The notes: generated by a model not told the origin, from the letters alone. Positions 29,912-43,128 are shown, numbered from the stretch's first letter. The stretch: 64,000 bases of DNA from Prorocentrum cordatum (GCA_963575745.1 CAUYUJ010019343.1:15001-79000); one strand, 5' to 3'. A program made the numbers and translations.

Positions 29912-32480
29912 TTTTTTTCGATCGGACATCTGCAGCGCAGTTATCTTCACCAAGTCACGCTAAAGTAAAAACGTTACATCCAGGGTGAGAAAAAAAACGT
30001 CTCCAACAGAGCCGTCGGAGCCTGCTCGACAGGCTGGCGGGGAAGCAGCAAGAGCACGAGAAAGAGGCACAGAAAAAAAAGAAGCAAGGGAAAGACGAAA
30101 AAGGAGAGAGAGAGAGAGAGAGAAAATGTGAAGGATAAAGAAAACAAAAGGAGCATGAGAAAAGGGGGGAGAAAAACAAAAAAAACGAGAAGCAACACAG
30201 GGAGAAGAAGGGAGAGAGGAGTGGGGAGAAAAGAAGGGGACATGCCCACACGCACGGCAAACGCGCAGCGCGCGCGCCCTGCGCCCCACGCAGACGGCCA
30301 GAAGGAGCGGAAACAGGAGGGGCAGGAGGAAGAACAACGACGAGAGACGGCAGCACCGGGCAGCGAACCAGGCAAGAAACGAAAAAAATATGAAGGAAAA
30401 CGAAGACAAGAATACAGACAAGGAGAACGAACCAAAGGCGAGAAGAAAGGGAAGGGAAAAAACAAGGACGGGGAAGAGGAAGAACGAAGACGACAAGAAG
30501 AGGACGAAGAGACACCGACAAAAAAAACATATTCGCTGCAATCTCAAGAAAAAACGCCCGGGCTCTCTGGGGAGGACAACACCTAGGCAGTCGGGCGCCA
30601 AGCAGAAAAGTCTCGAATCCTGCGAAAAGCTAAAAAGGGATTCGCCGCGAAAACCCCCCAGGCCAACCAGGCCCGAGTGGAGGCGAAACGGAAGAGCTCT
30701 GACAGGGAACGCTTGAACGTCCGCACGCCACCTGCCGCAACAATAGAGGACGGCAGCATGTTGTACATGCGGACCCGGCCCAGAGCGGAACGGAGCAGGT
30801 AAGCGCGCGCCCGCGCGGAGCGCGGGCCCGCCAAATGCCGCGCGCGCCGCCGCGCCGCACGAGGAGCTGGCATCGATGAATCCAAGGCGAAGAATTCTGC
30901 AAAACACGCCGGCCCCAGGCCCAGGACAATTCTGTGGATCAAGCCTAGAATAGCAATCTCCCGGCGGGACGCCACAAGAGTAAAACTACGCAAAGCCTCT
31001 TCGTCGGAGTTCCAACAGCACACAGAAAGGACAACTGCACTCGGTCGAGCGGCAACAAGACATAATTCGAGGCGTGAGAAAAGGCACAGATCTTATATTC
31101 CTAGAGAGGAAAAATGCGCGCGTTGCACAGGAGGACAACCTCGGAATCCACGTGGAAGCGCCGCGAACGATGAAGTGATTGCGGTCTCCAACCACGTTCG
31201 TGCACGCATTCCTACACAGCGACTAATATAATTCATTTACAATCGAAATTGGACGCCAAGAATTGCAAAGTTGCCTCCAGAAGGCCTGCTGCGGGACAAT
31301 GTGCTTGCCTTCTGTGGAAGGCTCGAAAACAACAGCGTTTGCGCGGCCCCAATCGCGTAGACAATTCTGGCACTGCTCTATAGCATTGACAAATTCAAAG
31401 TCAGAGGAAGAGGAAGGGAAAGGACGGAACGCGTCGAGATCGTCTGCATGGATGCCTTCCTGAACATGTAAGCGCGCAGTTGCTTCTATTGCACCGCTGA
31501 AAATATATTCCTGGAAGATGGCCCGAACACAGTGCGTCTTTCATGGGTACTAACGGGAAAAAGCTCCGCCCACAGCAACACGGGCTCACAGGGCCTTCAG
31601 CCAGCTAGAAAACAACGCACAAGCATGGCGGAAGCCCCCAAGAACGGCGATTTGCCCGCAATCGGTCCGAATTCACTCTGTCAAAGGCACCAGAAACGTC
31701 ATAATAGTAAAATCCCATACGATGCCCTTCGGAAAGAAAGAGGAGCCGCGTCAGCAGAAAATACGAAATTGCATCGCGACGATCGAACTCTGGATTATAG
31801 GGGTGTTGAACACCTCCATAACACAGTGAATTGCACACACGCGGCGCTAAGTAAGACAGCGAAATGCGCTCCTCGCACTTTGAAACCTGCGACGTGAGAT
31901 GGAACCCGCGGTGAATCGAAGGATACTGCTGCGATCCGCGCTTGCCAGGCGGGCAAATGTGGTACAACCGCCAACAATCTAGCCATCTGCCTTCACGCAA
32001 GATCGAGCGAGTTGGAGAAGCGACAAGACGAGCAAGAGAAGCGGCTCAATAAATAAGAATTCGCACGAGCTCAGCGTCTGGCCCAGTGGCGGAGTCCTCC
32101 TTCCAATGCTTTAGAACACGCAAAACGCCGCGCGCGCGGACTGGAAAAAACTTGGTTTTTCGATTGTAAGACGCTGTGGAATCAAGAAAATCAGCTCGCC
32201 TCCAACGGCGGGAATCTCCACCGATCGGAAATGAATTCGCAGAAACATACGTTTTCTTCGTCTCCTCGGACTACCCAGGCGCCATTGACCCGGCGTAAAG
32301 CAGGAAAGGTGAACTTGACAACTTTACCAAACAATTCGCTGGACAGACAGTCGCCGCCAAGATTTCCAGCCGCGCGGAGGCGATCTCAATCTTGAACGAA
32401 TTCTGCTGCATTGCACATTAAATGAAGTCAAATATATACGACTGCAACGTTGCACGGCACAACATGTTTTTACGTTTCCG
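29912..32480 (-). mobile_element. LINE E2, 5'-truncated and frameshifted
   Basis: Minus-strand non-LTR retrotransposon. Its 3' end at 29912 is a short A tail (7 nt) preceded by a relative of the shared terminus (CTGCAGATGTCCGATCG). The 3' UTR of about 650 bp resembles that of E3a. ORF2 pieces in order: linker (SRIYLTSFNVQCSRIRSRLR near 32420), GAWVVRGDEENVCFCEF (32270), RT start (WRLYHICPPGKRG) through motif A (DVSGAFDRVNSDRL) at 32000-31605, a decayed motif B/C region, and the C-terminal part (REIAILGLIHRIVLGLGPAC to the stop at 30583). Endonuclease and ORF1 are absent. Multiple frameshifts and stops make it inactive. Confidence 0.85.
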
Positions 32481-32522
32481 CCGCCTGAGCTTTCAAAAAC
32501 ACTGCACTGAAACACTCCTATG

Positions 32523-33430
32523 TTATACAGGAACCCAGAAAGCATGGCCAGCGAGAAGACGAAACCACAAGAAAGCAGACATTCGACTTTGACACTCTTT
32601 CGCACTGCTCGCAGCGACTACGAGATCCGGCATAATGTTACAATGACGCGCAGCACCATGCGCGGACTGCGCGACGAATTGCTGGGCGCGCAACGAGCGC
32701 GGATCAAAAGGATGGCGGCGGTGCCGGGGAAGAGCTCGAGGAGGGGCAGAATATAGACGGAATACCACGCCAAATCGCAGACCTATGAAGCACGCCCAAG
32801 ATAGCAATGTCACGCCGAGTGCACAGCGGGGCTAAGCTGAAATGCGCGCCAGCGTCCTCGGCCGAGAGAGAGGCCGACGGCGCGCAAGAACCTATCTTAA
32901 ACGGCGCCGAGCACACGGAGTGCACTGTACGATGCGCGCGCGATCGCAGGCGCGCGGCATTTATACGGCGCGCGACAACACGTGGCTTTTGTGCTGAAAA
33001 AAATGTCCGAGCGTGCGTGGAAACGCTTGGCGCATAACACGCGCGTGACACATCGCTGCACTCTCGTCGGCAGCGGCAAAGCTGGCAATCACATAGCACG
33101 GCGAGATATTTACATGAGTCGCCGTGCGGCTGCCTGTGACTCACTGTGACTTACGATATGGTGCCTTGCCTACCCGCGTCGGAGACTACAGAATCAACAA
33201 GACCCCAAGTATGCGAAGAGGCCTGACACTCCAGGAGGTTCGAAGAGATGCTTGCCGAACTGACTGAAGCACCGTACGCCTTCAGCGCATCCCGGAAGAA
33301 GATCCCCCAAAGAGGAGAGCCCGAAACCGCGCCCTGGAATACCATGTCCAGCATTTCTAGAGTTGGCAAAAGACAAATCTTTCAAGAGCCAGTCGGATGT
33401 TGCAAAAGTCACAGATTAATTTACAGAGAG
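32523..33430 (-). pseudogene. LINE fragment E2b (RT motif B to C-terminal part)
   Basis: The minus strand at 33412-33151 encodes MLDMVFQGAVSGSPLWGIFF, the RT motif B region. At 32850-32700 it encodes FSLAPLCTRRDIAILGVLHR, the conserved C-terminal block. The intervening catalytic YADD/FADD segment is not recognisable. Frames are shifted and both ends are truncated. Confidence 0.7.
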
Positions 33431-33579
33431 ATTGTGGTGCTTCAGAAAAGCATTGGAGTTGATCAAATCACATCGGAACGTGCAAAATGAGACCGTTAGT
33501 ACCGATTTCAAGACCCGCACCATTTTAATTGGTGATAGGGTCGGTTTTATCCAGCACGCTGGGATTTAGAAAGTAAACT

Positions 33580-36118
33580 TCGTGATCCCATTCAGGACCT
33601 CCGTTCCCTTTAGAAATTCGGTGGGATCTCGCACTTTGCACATTCTACCCTCGCCCGCAGCGCAGTTGCTTGCGCGCGGCCCAGGGCTTGACTACGCCAG
33701 AGATTTTAAATCTTGTGCGCAGGGCAAGTTGCGTCACAGACGTCGTGGTCCACGATCTGTCGCTTCGATTGAGCGCCGCTCCGGTCGCAAATCTTGCCGC
33801 CTAAATTCAGATGTCACGAGTTGTCTTAACCCAGAGTTTCCGAACCACCTTAACTCGGATTTTTCGAGTTGTCCTGATCCGGAGATCCTGGAATTTTCGA
33901 AGTGCCTTACTCCGGAGAGGCTGTCTGCTACCAGTCTAGAGCGCAAATATGCGAATAATTTTCGGCTGATTTCGCTTCACGAGTGCCTTTTTAAGTCTGA
34001 TGAAAACGAGCTGTCTTTACCTCAAGGAGGAGACCTCGGTGAAGCCACGTTAAATCTTCCTTTCGTCTTCTCGAATTTCAGCATTTCTCATTTGAATATC
34101 CAGGTTGTTTCTCTTCGCAGGCTGAGCTGGAAGCTCGCATTTCTCTCTTGCCTTCCCGTCCGGGACTTATTTTGCTCAACGAAATTCGAGTCGATCGAGC
34201 TACAAGCCCCAGTTTGCACGAGCACACTTGCATCTGCAGGAAATACAGAAACAGCAGTGGTGGCGGCGTAGCAGTTTTTGAATTAGATCAGTACATTTCT
34301 CTTGTCTCACCTCTGCCCCCTTCTCCCAATGCGGAATGATGCTGGTTGTTGTTTCATTTCGATTGCGGCCCCGTGCTCTTCGCGAATTGTTATCGCCCCC
34401 CTTGTCACGGTGAGGTTTTCTCGATGCAATCTGTTTTTAACGAGCTTGAAGATTCAATTTCTCAAGCCATTGGAGTTTTCATAATTGATGATTTTAACGT
34501 TCATAATCCGCCCTGGCTTCGACATTCCACGCGTAATACGCCAGAGGGCACCGAAGCTGCACGCCTATGTTCGCTTCATGGTTTAAGACAGATTGTCCGA
34601 GGTCCTACTCGGGAACGATACCTATTGGGAGTCTCACTGATTTGCGCGAGTTCGCAGATGTAGCTGTTTTACCTAAAAATGCTGCCAATTTTATTATATA
34701 TCTCTCCCTTTCCTTTCCTCCCCTTTCTGCGTGTACTTCGTCTCCCATGCGCTGGCAGATTAAGTCTTCGAGTTTGAGGCGCGTGAGTGCTGAAATACAC
34801 GCTGTTGATTGGAATCCTCTCTCCGGTCATCCCGATCGCTGCGCATAGTCTCTTACTTCAGCAGTTTTGAACAGCATGCGCATGCATGTCTCGCGAATTG
34901 CAATCCCAGCTCAGTCGCGTCATCATTGGCTAACTGGTGAATGAATGCATTGAAGCCGTCTCTGCAAAAGCGGAGGCAGCCGGCAGCGATGAATTTCCAT
35001 TCGCTGTTCGGCATTGCAGTGCTGCTTTATTGAATTCTGTCAAGCAGCATTGCGATCACATTCGTTCGAAGCTTCGCGCTCTGCCTCGAGGCTCGACAGC
35101 TCGGTGGCGACTGTCGTGAACTATTTGGAAAAAAAGTCAAATCTTTGTCGCCAGCCCTTCGCCGCGCGAATGGCGCATGGGTGATTCGCGCCGATGAAAA
35201 CGCTGACTTTTTGCTTCGTCGTTTAAGGATCCCTGGCATGTCCCGACGCTGCAGGACAATAGTTTTTCTGCGGTGTTGCAGGGAGCCACTGTGGAGCTAC
35301 TTTCTTCGCCGCGCGGGTTAGGCATGCAAGTTTTGCTTTTAATCATATAAAGAATGATTCTGCCACCAGTCCTGACGGCATTCCCGTTCGCATTAATCTT
35401 GTTCGTCTTCTCTCGCCTTCCCCCTTGCTTTACTCGTCCGAGATCTATTCTCAGATTCGAAGTCTGGCCATCTTGCTGGCGATTGCATCACATTTGTCCC
35501 CTATACAAGAAGGGAGCGATGCATGATCCAAAAAAATACAGAGGAATTCATGTAACCTCACAGCTCAAAAAGCCGAACGTATTCTCCTCTCTCCCCTCCT
35601 CCCTCGCGTCTCTCGGTCGCTTCTGTCGGCCCATTTCAAGTCGCGCGCAATCCAGGCCATGGCACCCGAGATGCGATATCCTATTTTCTTTTTACCTGGC
35701 TTCTTCTCATCTCAAGCGGCTGCCGCGTAGGTTTGCACAGCTCAGATATGGCCGGCGTCTTCGACAGTGTGAAATCCGAACGACTTGTGGCGAAGTTGCG
35801 TGCTTCCGGTCTTCCGACTCGCTTGTGCGATGTTTTTGCCAGCTGGCTGGAGGCTCGCTCCGCTCGCGTCACTGTCGCAGGTGCCTGTTATAGTCTCACA
35901 GAACCGGCCCGCAGCAAACAATTTCAAAATTTTAGGCGTGGACTTCGACTGCAAACTTATGCGGCGCAAAACTGCGTGCACGATGCAGCTGGAGGCTGCA
36001 TTCATTAACGCGAACACGGCGATTTCACACGCCATGCTCGTCTTGTTATATAAAGCACACGTTGTGTCATTTAATACAGAACTTGCGCGGTCACGCATGC
36101 CTCTAACTCTGTCTTGAA
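33580..36118 (+). pseudogene. Plus-strand decayed LINE P1
   Basis: Only extensive plus-strand ORF2 relic that keeps EN-to-RT order. 33580-34270: N-terminal region with NSDFSSCPDPE-type repeats, SLHECLFKSDENELSLPQ and SHLNIQ. 34190-34660: endonuclease (RKYRNSSGGGVAVFELDQY, FDCGPVLFANCYRPP, DDFNVHNPPWLRHSTRN). 34935-35120: linker. 35460-35900: RT start (CWRLHHICPLYKKGAMHDP, YRGIHVTSQL). 35915-36118: post-RT (FKILGVDFDCKLM). The motif B and catalytic aspartates are deleted. Frameshifts throughout. It is the closest relative of E3/P2. Confidence 0.85.
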
Positions 36119-37430
36119 AACCTTGTGAAAATGCTAAAAAATCGGAGTAATGGCAAACAACAAAACAAAAACAAACACCCATTGCACTTTTTTCTTTCAG
36201 AAACAATACCGGTGAAACGCTCATAAAACTTCCAGAGAAAGAATAAAAGGAAACCATAAACGAAAAAAACGAAAAATGAGAACAAGTCTTAGATCACTCG
36301 AAACTGACTCGTGGGATTAATGTAATCTCGACGAATCGAAAATTCTCAATCTTCTAGACTACTGACGTTGAGAAAAAAAAAAAAAAAAAAAAAAAAATCA
36401 AACGCTGGAGGGTTTACTATAAACAAGACTATCGAACAACTGTAAGTTTAAATCTACTGGGATATTAATACAGTAAACGATCCAACTGACTGCGCAAGAA
36501 CTACACAAATCGAGACAAATATCCAAACGACGCTATCACTGATGGCTGAATATGCCCCCAATTTCCCAAAAAGAAAAAACACTCAACGACTTCGAGACTG
36601 TTCGGGAATTGCTGGAAACGACGGAAAAATCATAACATAGCCAATAAATTCGTTGACTGATCTTGAAAATTATGCATAAAACATATGATCTGTAAATACA
36701 TCGGAATCATTTGCACACTTATAAACACATAACAGTTTGAATCTAACATAATAAAATCTTCAAACAAATTAACGAGGCAATGCCTGATCTCTGTTCAATA
36801 CATGTCACTAATCTGAATGATGACTCAATAGAACCAACAATTCTATGATAACTTCGGACTTTGCAGATCATCTAACAAAATACTCGATACATCGTTCATC
36901 ACACTGCAATGCTACAAACACAAAAAAGTTTCTCATCACAAAAAAAAAAAATCGAAACTATTATTGACTCAGAAAGATATTACGCATTATAAATGAACAC
37001 TTAAAACCGCACATATTACACCTAATAATAAGAAGAATAGCAATAACGGTCTTATTAAACATATCACAAACACCTCTATTGTTTAAGAATTGCAAACAAC
37101 AGCTTAAAAACCTAGATACTACACAGACTACTGCACAAGAGATTAAATACACTAAAATAAACTCGAATTTAAAAACTTACGCACTCGGAACTCCACGAAA
37201 CCGACTGAAACAAGAATTTCACTTCGTTCATTATATAAAACATCCAACTAATCAATCTATCATAATACATATTTGATTATGTTGGAAACTCTCTCTTCTA
37301 CTGATCTGTCTTCTACTGACCTGGAATATGCATTCTTCTTTTATGCGATGTGCGAATACAGAAGTACATTATATTTACCGATCCGCAAGTCTAACTTCAT
37401 TATCTATAAATATATATGTGTTATTCCTTT
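36119..37430. other. AT-rich stretch, no gene
   Basis: Strong shift to AT with a 27-nt A tract at 36371-36397. Only short frames. No domain, RNA gene or repeat recognised. Confidence 0.55.
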
Positions 37431-37745
37431 AAATCTAAATTTAAATGATCAAACGCCGGTGCGTCGATTCACAACATATGTTCATTTAAAATCTAGACTT
37501 CAATGATTTTCTACACGCCCCTTCCATCTTCATCATGTAAAACTAAATTTAAATGATTGCACGCACGTCACCCATCTGAATTATTTTACATCTAGATTAA
37601 AAATTAAATCACCATTCAAATCTAGATTTAAATGATTCGCATACACCGCATCTATCTGTCATCATATAATTCTAGATTTAAATGAATTTTATATACATCC
37701 ACTGCCATATCATTTAAATCTAGATTCAAACGATTTCACAACACT
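37431..37745. repeat. 'ctagatttaaatgat' tandem repeat
   Basis: Six to seven units of about 45-55 bp around (a)tctagatttaaatgatt followed by ca.ac.cc.catct, at about 37434, 37490, 37545, 37622, 37672 and 37719. Confidence 0.75.
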
Positions 37746-37794
37746 CACGCGTCGTCAATCCTCTCGAACAACGCAGATTCTACCATCAGCGAAG

Positions 37795-37880
37795 AGAGGG
37801 AGGAGGAGGAGGAGGAGCAGGAGGAGAAAGAGGAGGAGGAGGAGAGGCGAAGGCGGAGGCGAACGCGGAGGCGGAAGCGC
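37795..37880. repeat. GGA-rich short array
   Basis: gaggaggaggaggagcaggagg followed by gcgaaggcggaggcg. Low complexity. Confidence 0.8.
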
Positions 37881-37929
37881 CCGCCCCTTCAATAGGATGG
37901 CGGCGCGCGTGGCAGTCGCAATTTCCACG

Positions 37930-38480
37930 TCTGCTTGTGTCTGAGCCAATCCAAAAGAGCAGGGTTAATCGAGGCAGTTTCGGTCGAAATCAAGGTTTCA
38001 AGGCCGATGAAATAACTCTCATTCAAAATTTTTCGAGCCGCCTTAGGTTAATTTTTCAACCCGCCTTAGCCCGAATTTTTTGTTTGGCCACCCCGCCAAC
38101 CCACATTGCAAGATTTGTTGGCGGTACTTTGAGCTATCCACTACACGTTTACGGCTGAATTTTGAGATCGCTCAAAATTGAATTTTTTTAGGTCCGAGTA
38201 CATTTTGAAGTCGTTTCCAAGGTCCCTGAAAGTTTGATTTCTAAGATCGTTTGCTTTTTTCGTTTTTCGTTTTTCGTTTTTCGTTTTGCTTTTTTCTCAG
38301 ATTGTTTTGTTTTTCATTTTTAGTTTGTGTTTTTGCTTCTCGTTATTTTTCTTCATGCTTCTCCTTCTGCATTTCCTTTCATTTTATTTTCCGAATCCTC
38401 TTTTTCTGTTTCTCCTCTTGTTCCTCCTCCTCCTCGTTTTCCCTTTTTTCAGGGGGAACGCAAACGCGTCGGGCATGACA
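37930..38480 (+). pseudogene. Possible LINE ORF2 N-terminal scrap plus pyrimidine tract
   Basis: A plus-strand frame near 38025-38100 reads NFSSRLRLIFQPALARIF, resembling the FSSRLARP repeats at the ORF2 N-terminus of E5. 38245-38450 is T-rich (tttttcgtttttcg repeats). The family link is tentative. Confidence 0.35.
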
Positions 38481-38930
38481 CAATAGGTCGCAAAATAAAC
38501 CCCAACGTTAAGTCATCTCCCAATTGCCGGGCTTGCGCATATGACTAATGTAAACTTCAAGATTCAAAAATTACGATCAACAAAACCTGCAAGCAATTCA
38601 AAAAACTGCTCCAAATAATCACAAATCTGCCATCTGAGATCGTTCGGTGTTAGTTCCAATCCTAACATCTTGGTAACGGCTTCTATTGACAATCGCCTTC
38701 ATCTGGAATTTCGACCCTGATCGAAAATCAAAATACTCTGTTTCGTTCGCACGATGCTCCTCCAAACTCGCTTCAATTACCTGCTTCGACTGATCATTGC
38801 AAAACTGCTTTATGTACATTATAAAAAAAAATCCAATAATCTGAAAATCTGTCAACACCGTGCTTCTGCATCTGCGCATGCTGCTCACAACAGCTACAAT
38901 CGACCGATCCCGCAAACATCTCCCTCAAAC
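38481..38930. other. No feature recognised
   Basis: Ordinary sequence between the scrap at 38 kb and the 3' end of E3a. Confidence 0.4.
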
Positions 38931-39262
38931 TGTTTTGTTCTATCGGGCCTCTGCAGCGCAGTTATCTTCACCAAGTCACATCGAAATAGAAAGTTGCATC
39001 CAGGGCGGGAAAAAGCCTGTCTCCTACGGGGCCACCGAAGCCTGCTCGGCAGGCCGGCGGGGAAGTCGCAGGAGGACAAGGAAGAGAAAAGGAGGGAGAA
39101 GAGGGGGGAGAAGGGGGGGAAAGGGCACCAGCCCACGCGCACGGCGACCGCGCCGCGCGCGCGCCCTGCGCTCCACGCAGGCGGCCAGAGGAAGCGGAAA
39201 GACGAAGGGAAGGAGGCAGAAGAAAGAACAGAGACGAAAGGCAGGAAGAAGAGACGCAGGAG

Positions 39263-39302
<40 letters not shown>

Positions 39303-40456
39303 GTGGCTATCTCAAGAAAAACCGCCTGGGCACCCCACAAGGGCCATCAGGCCGCCGGGCGCCAGTTCCGAAAGCGGCGCACTTCGTGGAAGGCGAGCGG
39401 CAGACGCCACGAAAACAGCTGTGGCCAGATCGCAACCTGACCTAAGGCATTCCACAAAAGCTCAGACAGTAGACGTTGGAATTCTTTCACGTCCTGGGCG
39501 CTAACAGCGCTTTGAGGCAGAAGATTGCACATACGAGCGCCACCCAACGTGGAGCGAATTACATAATCTGGAGTCCGAGCGATCGGCCACATGACGGAAA
39601 TGCCTGGGAGGAGCGCGGAAAGGGGGCAGAAAACGAATCAAGTTGGAAGAACTCTTTAAAACAAGCCGGGCCGGCCCCAAGAAGAATCCTGCGAATGAGA
39701 CCCATGTCTCTTCGAGAACACAAAGGAGCGGGGTGCATCTAAATCAGAAATGCCCACACTGCGGAGAAACGAGCTTTGAACTCGACCCAAAAAGGCCAAG
39801 ACGGGCTTAGAGGCACGTGTGAAAACACAAGTTCTGTATTCGATGAATGATAAAATATGTGCTTTATTTAACAAGACAAACTCGGCGTCTGCGTGAAAAC
39901 GCCGCGTGCGCATCAAGGATTGCAGCCCCAGCCACACTCGTGCACAAACCTCTGCATCGCATCTGTCATTATAAGTTTACAGTCGAAGTCTGATGATGGC
40001 CTCCCGAGCGTCACTCAAAAATAAATTCCAACAAGGTAGGCCGAGCACAGTGCCCTGAAAAACCATGTCGGCCAGTTCAATGGACGCGAGCAAGCGAGCC
40101 TCCAGCCAACTGGCAAATACATCACATGAACAAGCCGGAAGACCGAAAGCGCACAACTTCGATACAAGTCGTTCGGATTCACTCTGTCGAAGGCGCCCGC
40201 CATCTTAACAATACATTCCTGGGCAGCCGCTAAAGATGAGAATAAGCCAACTAACAAAAAAATGAGATATCGCATCTCTGGCGCCATGGCCTGGATTGTA
40301 CGCGATTTGAAATGGCCCAAACAGAAGCGACCGAGAGACGCGAGGGAGGAAAGAGAGCAAATTAGGTTCAACACACTTAAACAATTGTGAAAAATTCCTC
40401 TGTCATTTTTCGATCATGCATCGCCTTCTTGTACAGAAGACGAATGACGCAATCGC

Positions 40457-40460
<4 letters not shown>
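38931..40460 (-). mobile_element. LINE E3a, 3' part of a twin-primed element (composite copy A)
   Basis: The minus-strand 3' end at 38931-38956 carries CTGCAGAGGCCCGATAG plus a decayed A tail. The 3' UTR includes a T38 run (sense strand; 39263-39300). The ORF2 C-terminal part is at 39347-39950 (stop at 39347; DYVIRSTLGGARMCNLLPQS; upstream RRFHADAEFVLLNKAHILSF) with a frameshift. Decayed RT parts lie at 40015-40440, including KMAGAFDRVNPNDL and, at its 5' limit, CPLYKK-like sequence. It stops abruptly at 40460 against an A37 tract, beyond which the rest of a LINE continues in inverted orientation. Confidence 0.8.
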
Positions 40461-40499
<39 letters not shown>

Positions 40500-42402
40500 G
40501 CAAGTCTGAAAATAGAACGAAGTGGACATCCAGCTCCAGAAAAATATGAATTCGCAAATTGATATCTTCGCATGTTCCACCGACAAAAAAATAAAATTAG
40601 CAATTTAATTGTTATTATTGTCCTCCGAATAACAATTTCAATTGCGAGTTTTTTCTTTGTTTGTGTTGTTCCATGCGCCGCTACTCGAATAAATGAACCC
40701 TTTCTAAATTTGACTTTCGAGATGACGAGAAATTGCCAGAATCCGGGGTCAAAACAAATTCCGGTTCAATATAATTCCGGTTGCTCTAGATTGGGTTCAC
40801 TCGCGTTCTCTCGTGAGTTGCACTTCTTGTGAGAGCTGTTGTTCGGGTGAGACTATACGCATATGACCGCACCTCCGATCACGATGTCTGCAGCTTCTGC
40901 AACGACTCTTCCTGGCGAACCCACTAATTTGTCAAAAATGGGCTAATAGAAAGGACGTTGGCGAGTCCACTCTCCATATTTGTTAGCGTCTGTCATCAAA
41001 TACGTAAAAAACGTTTTGTCGAAGTTACGTTCTGTCGCCATGCACGAAGAAAAAAATGGATAATCATGAGATATCATGCAACGCATTCGTGACATTCAAT
41101 GCTTCGCCTTGAATATGTTGAATATGCTTGTTTCGAAATTAGACATCACTATTTGGGGCCTCAGAACATCCATAGATCGAAAAAGGCGCCTTATGTGGAG
41201 TTCCGGAACCCAAACCATTTCGAACCGCAAATCCGCGAATACTTTCCGACAAATTTCCCTTCTCGAGGGGTTTTTCTAAGTTCGATGAGAACGAGCAGAA
41301 CCAAGTTAAATCTTGTGTTCGCTTTTTCGAGATTCATTATTTTGCATTTGAACATCAGGTTTTTTCTTTTTTCAGGCTGATCTTGTCTGGATTCTCATTC
41401 TCGTTAATGAAATTTGATTCGATCGAGCTTGAAATCCCGCTTGCATGGTTTCTCATGCATTTCTAGGAAAAAGAGAATCAACAGTGGTGGCGGCGTAGCA
41501 ATTCTTGTTTTAGATCTTTTCATTTTTCCTTGTTTGTGTTGCCTCTTTCTCCCAACTCAAAATGTTGTTGGTTATTGTTTTATCTTGATTGTGTTCCCGT
41601 TTTTTTTCGCGAATTTCTATCCCCCGGCGAGGGCTTCTCCATGCAATTTCTGCTTAACGAGCTTGAAGATTAATTCCTCAAACGATTGAAAATAGAATTG
41701 GCGATTCTAGCGTTCAGAATTCGCGTTCGCTTGGACATTCCATCCGTAATACCCCAAAGGGCACTGAAACCGAACAATTGAGTTAATTTATGGTTTAAAA
41801 CAAATTGTTCGAGGTCTTACTCAAGAGCAAAATTATTAGATTTCATTCTTACTGATTTGTGCAAGTTTGCAATGTAGCTGTTTACCGAAACTTGCGCAGT
41901 ATTACATTCCTTTTCTCTCTCTCTTATCCCCCTTCTTTCTGTGTTTTGTCGCGGATACGTTTGCAATTTAATGATTCGAAAAAAAGCCGCGTCAATTTTG
42001 ATATAAACGCTGTTTATTCGAATTTTCTTTCTGGTCATCCCGATCGCGGTGTAGAGTTTTTATTTGAATTGTTTTTTTGAACAGTATAAAGCATGTCTCG
42101 CGAATTCAATCCAGTGTAGCCTTGGCATCCTTGGCTAACTGTCGAATGCATTGAAACCGTCTCTGCAACTGACAGCGATGAATTTTCATCCGCTGCTCGG
42201 CGTTGGAATGCTGTTTTGAATTTTTTAAGCGAAATTGTGATCGCATTCGCTCGAAACTTCGTTCCTTGCCTCAAGGCTCGAAAACTTGGTGGCGATTGTC
42301 GAATAAATTATTTGGTAAATTTGTCAAACTTTCGTCGCCCGCCCTTCGCCGCTTGAACAACTTGGGTGATTCGTGCTGACGAGAAGCTGACTTTTTTGCG
42401 TC
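40461..42402 (+). pseudogene. Inverted 5' part P2 of composite copy A
   Basis: Plus-strand, heavily decayed LINE 5' half following A37 (40461-40497). Recognisable in order: possible ORF1 start MTAPPITMSAASATT (40864), ORF2 N-terminal trace (41240-41340, ending HLNIRFF), endonuclease traces (41450-41700: SGGGVAILVLDLF, FFREFLSPGEGFSMQF), and linker up to the ADEK-ADFFA block (about 42370-42400). That block lies about 100 codons upstream of where the sense part E3a begins. Ends at 42402, where E3b starts. Confidence 0.75.
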
Positions 42403-42486
42403 GGATGCAGAAGAACAGAGACGAAAGGCAGGAAGAAGAGAAGAACAGAGACGAAAGGCAGGAAGAAGAGACGCAGAAAGGAAAAA

Positions 42487-42579
<93 letters not shown>

Positions 42580-43128
42580 GTGGCTATCTCAAGAAAAACC
42601 GCCTGGGCACCCCACAAGGGCCATCAGGCCGCCGGGCGCCAGTTCCGAAAGCGGCGCACTTCGTGGAAGGCGAGCGGCAGACGCCACGAAAACAGCTGTG
42701 GCCAGATCGCAACCTGCCCTAAGGCATTCCACAAAAGCTCAGACAGTAGACGTTGGAATTCTTTCACGTCCTGGGCGCTAACAGCGCTTTGAGGCAGAAG
42801 ATTGCACATACGAGCGCCACCCAACGTGGAACGAATTACATAATCTGGAGCCCGAGCGATCGGCCACATGACGGAAATGCCTGGGAGGAGCGCGGAAAGG
42901 GGACAAAAAACGAATCAAGTTGGAAGAATTCTTTAAAACAAGCCGGGCCGGCCCCAAGAAGAATCCTGCGAATGAGACCCATGTCTCTTCGAGAACACAA
43001 AGGAGCGGAGTGCATCTAAATCAGAAATGCCCACACTGCGGAGAAACGAGGTTTGAACTCGATCCAAAAAGGCCAAGACGGGCTTAGAGGCATGTGTGAA
43101 AACACAAGTTCTGCATTCGATGAATGAT
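42403..43128 (-). mobile_element. LINE E3b, first piece of composite copy B
   Basis: Near-identical to 39222-39850 of E3a: in the 150 bp after the A tract I count one difference. It holds a 91-nt A tract (42488-42578; T91 in the sense strand) where E3a has 38, and a 30-bp tandem doubling of gaacagagacgaaaggcagg at its left edge. The ORF2 C-terminus stops at 42624. It is broken at 43128 (gatgaatgat) by E4, and the sequence resumes at 52781. Confidence 0.85.
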
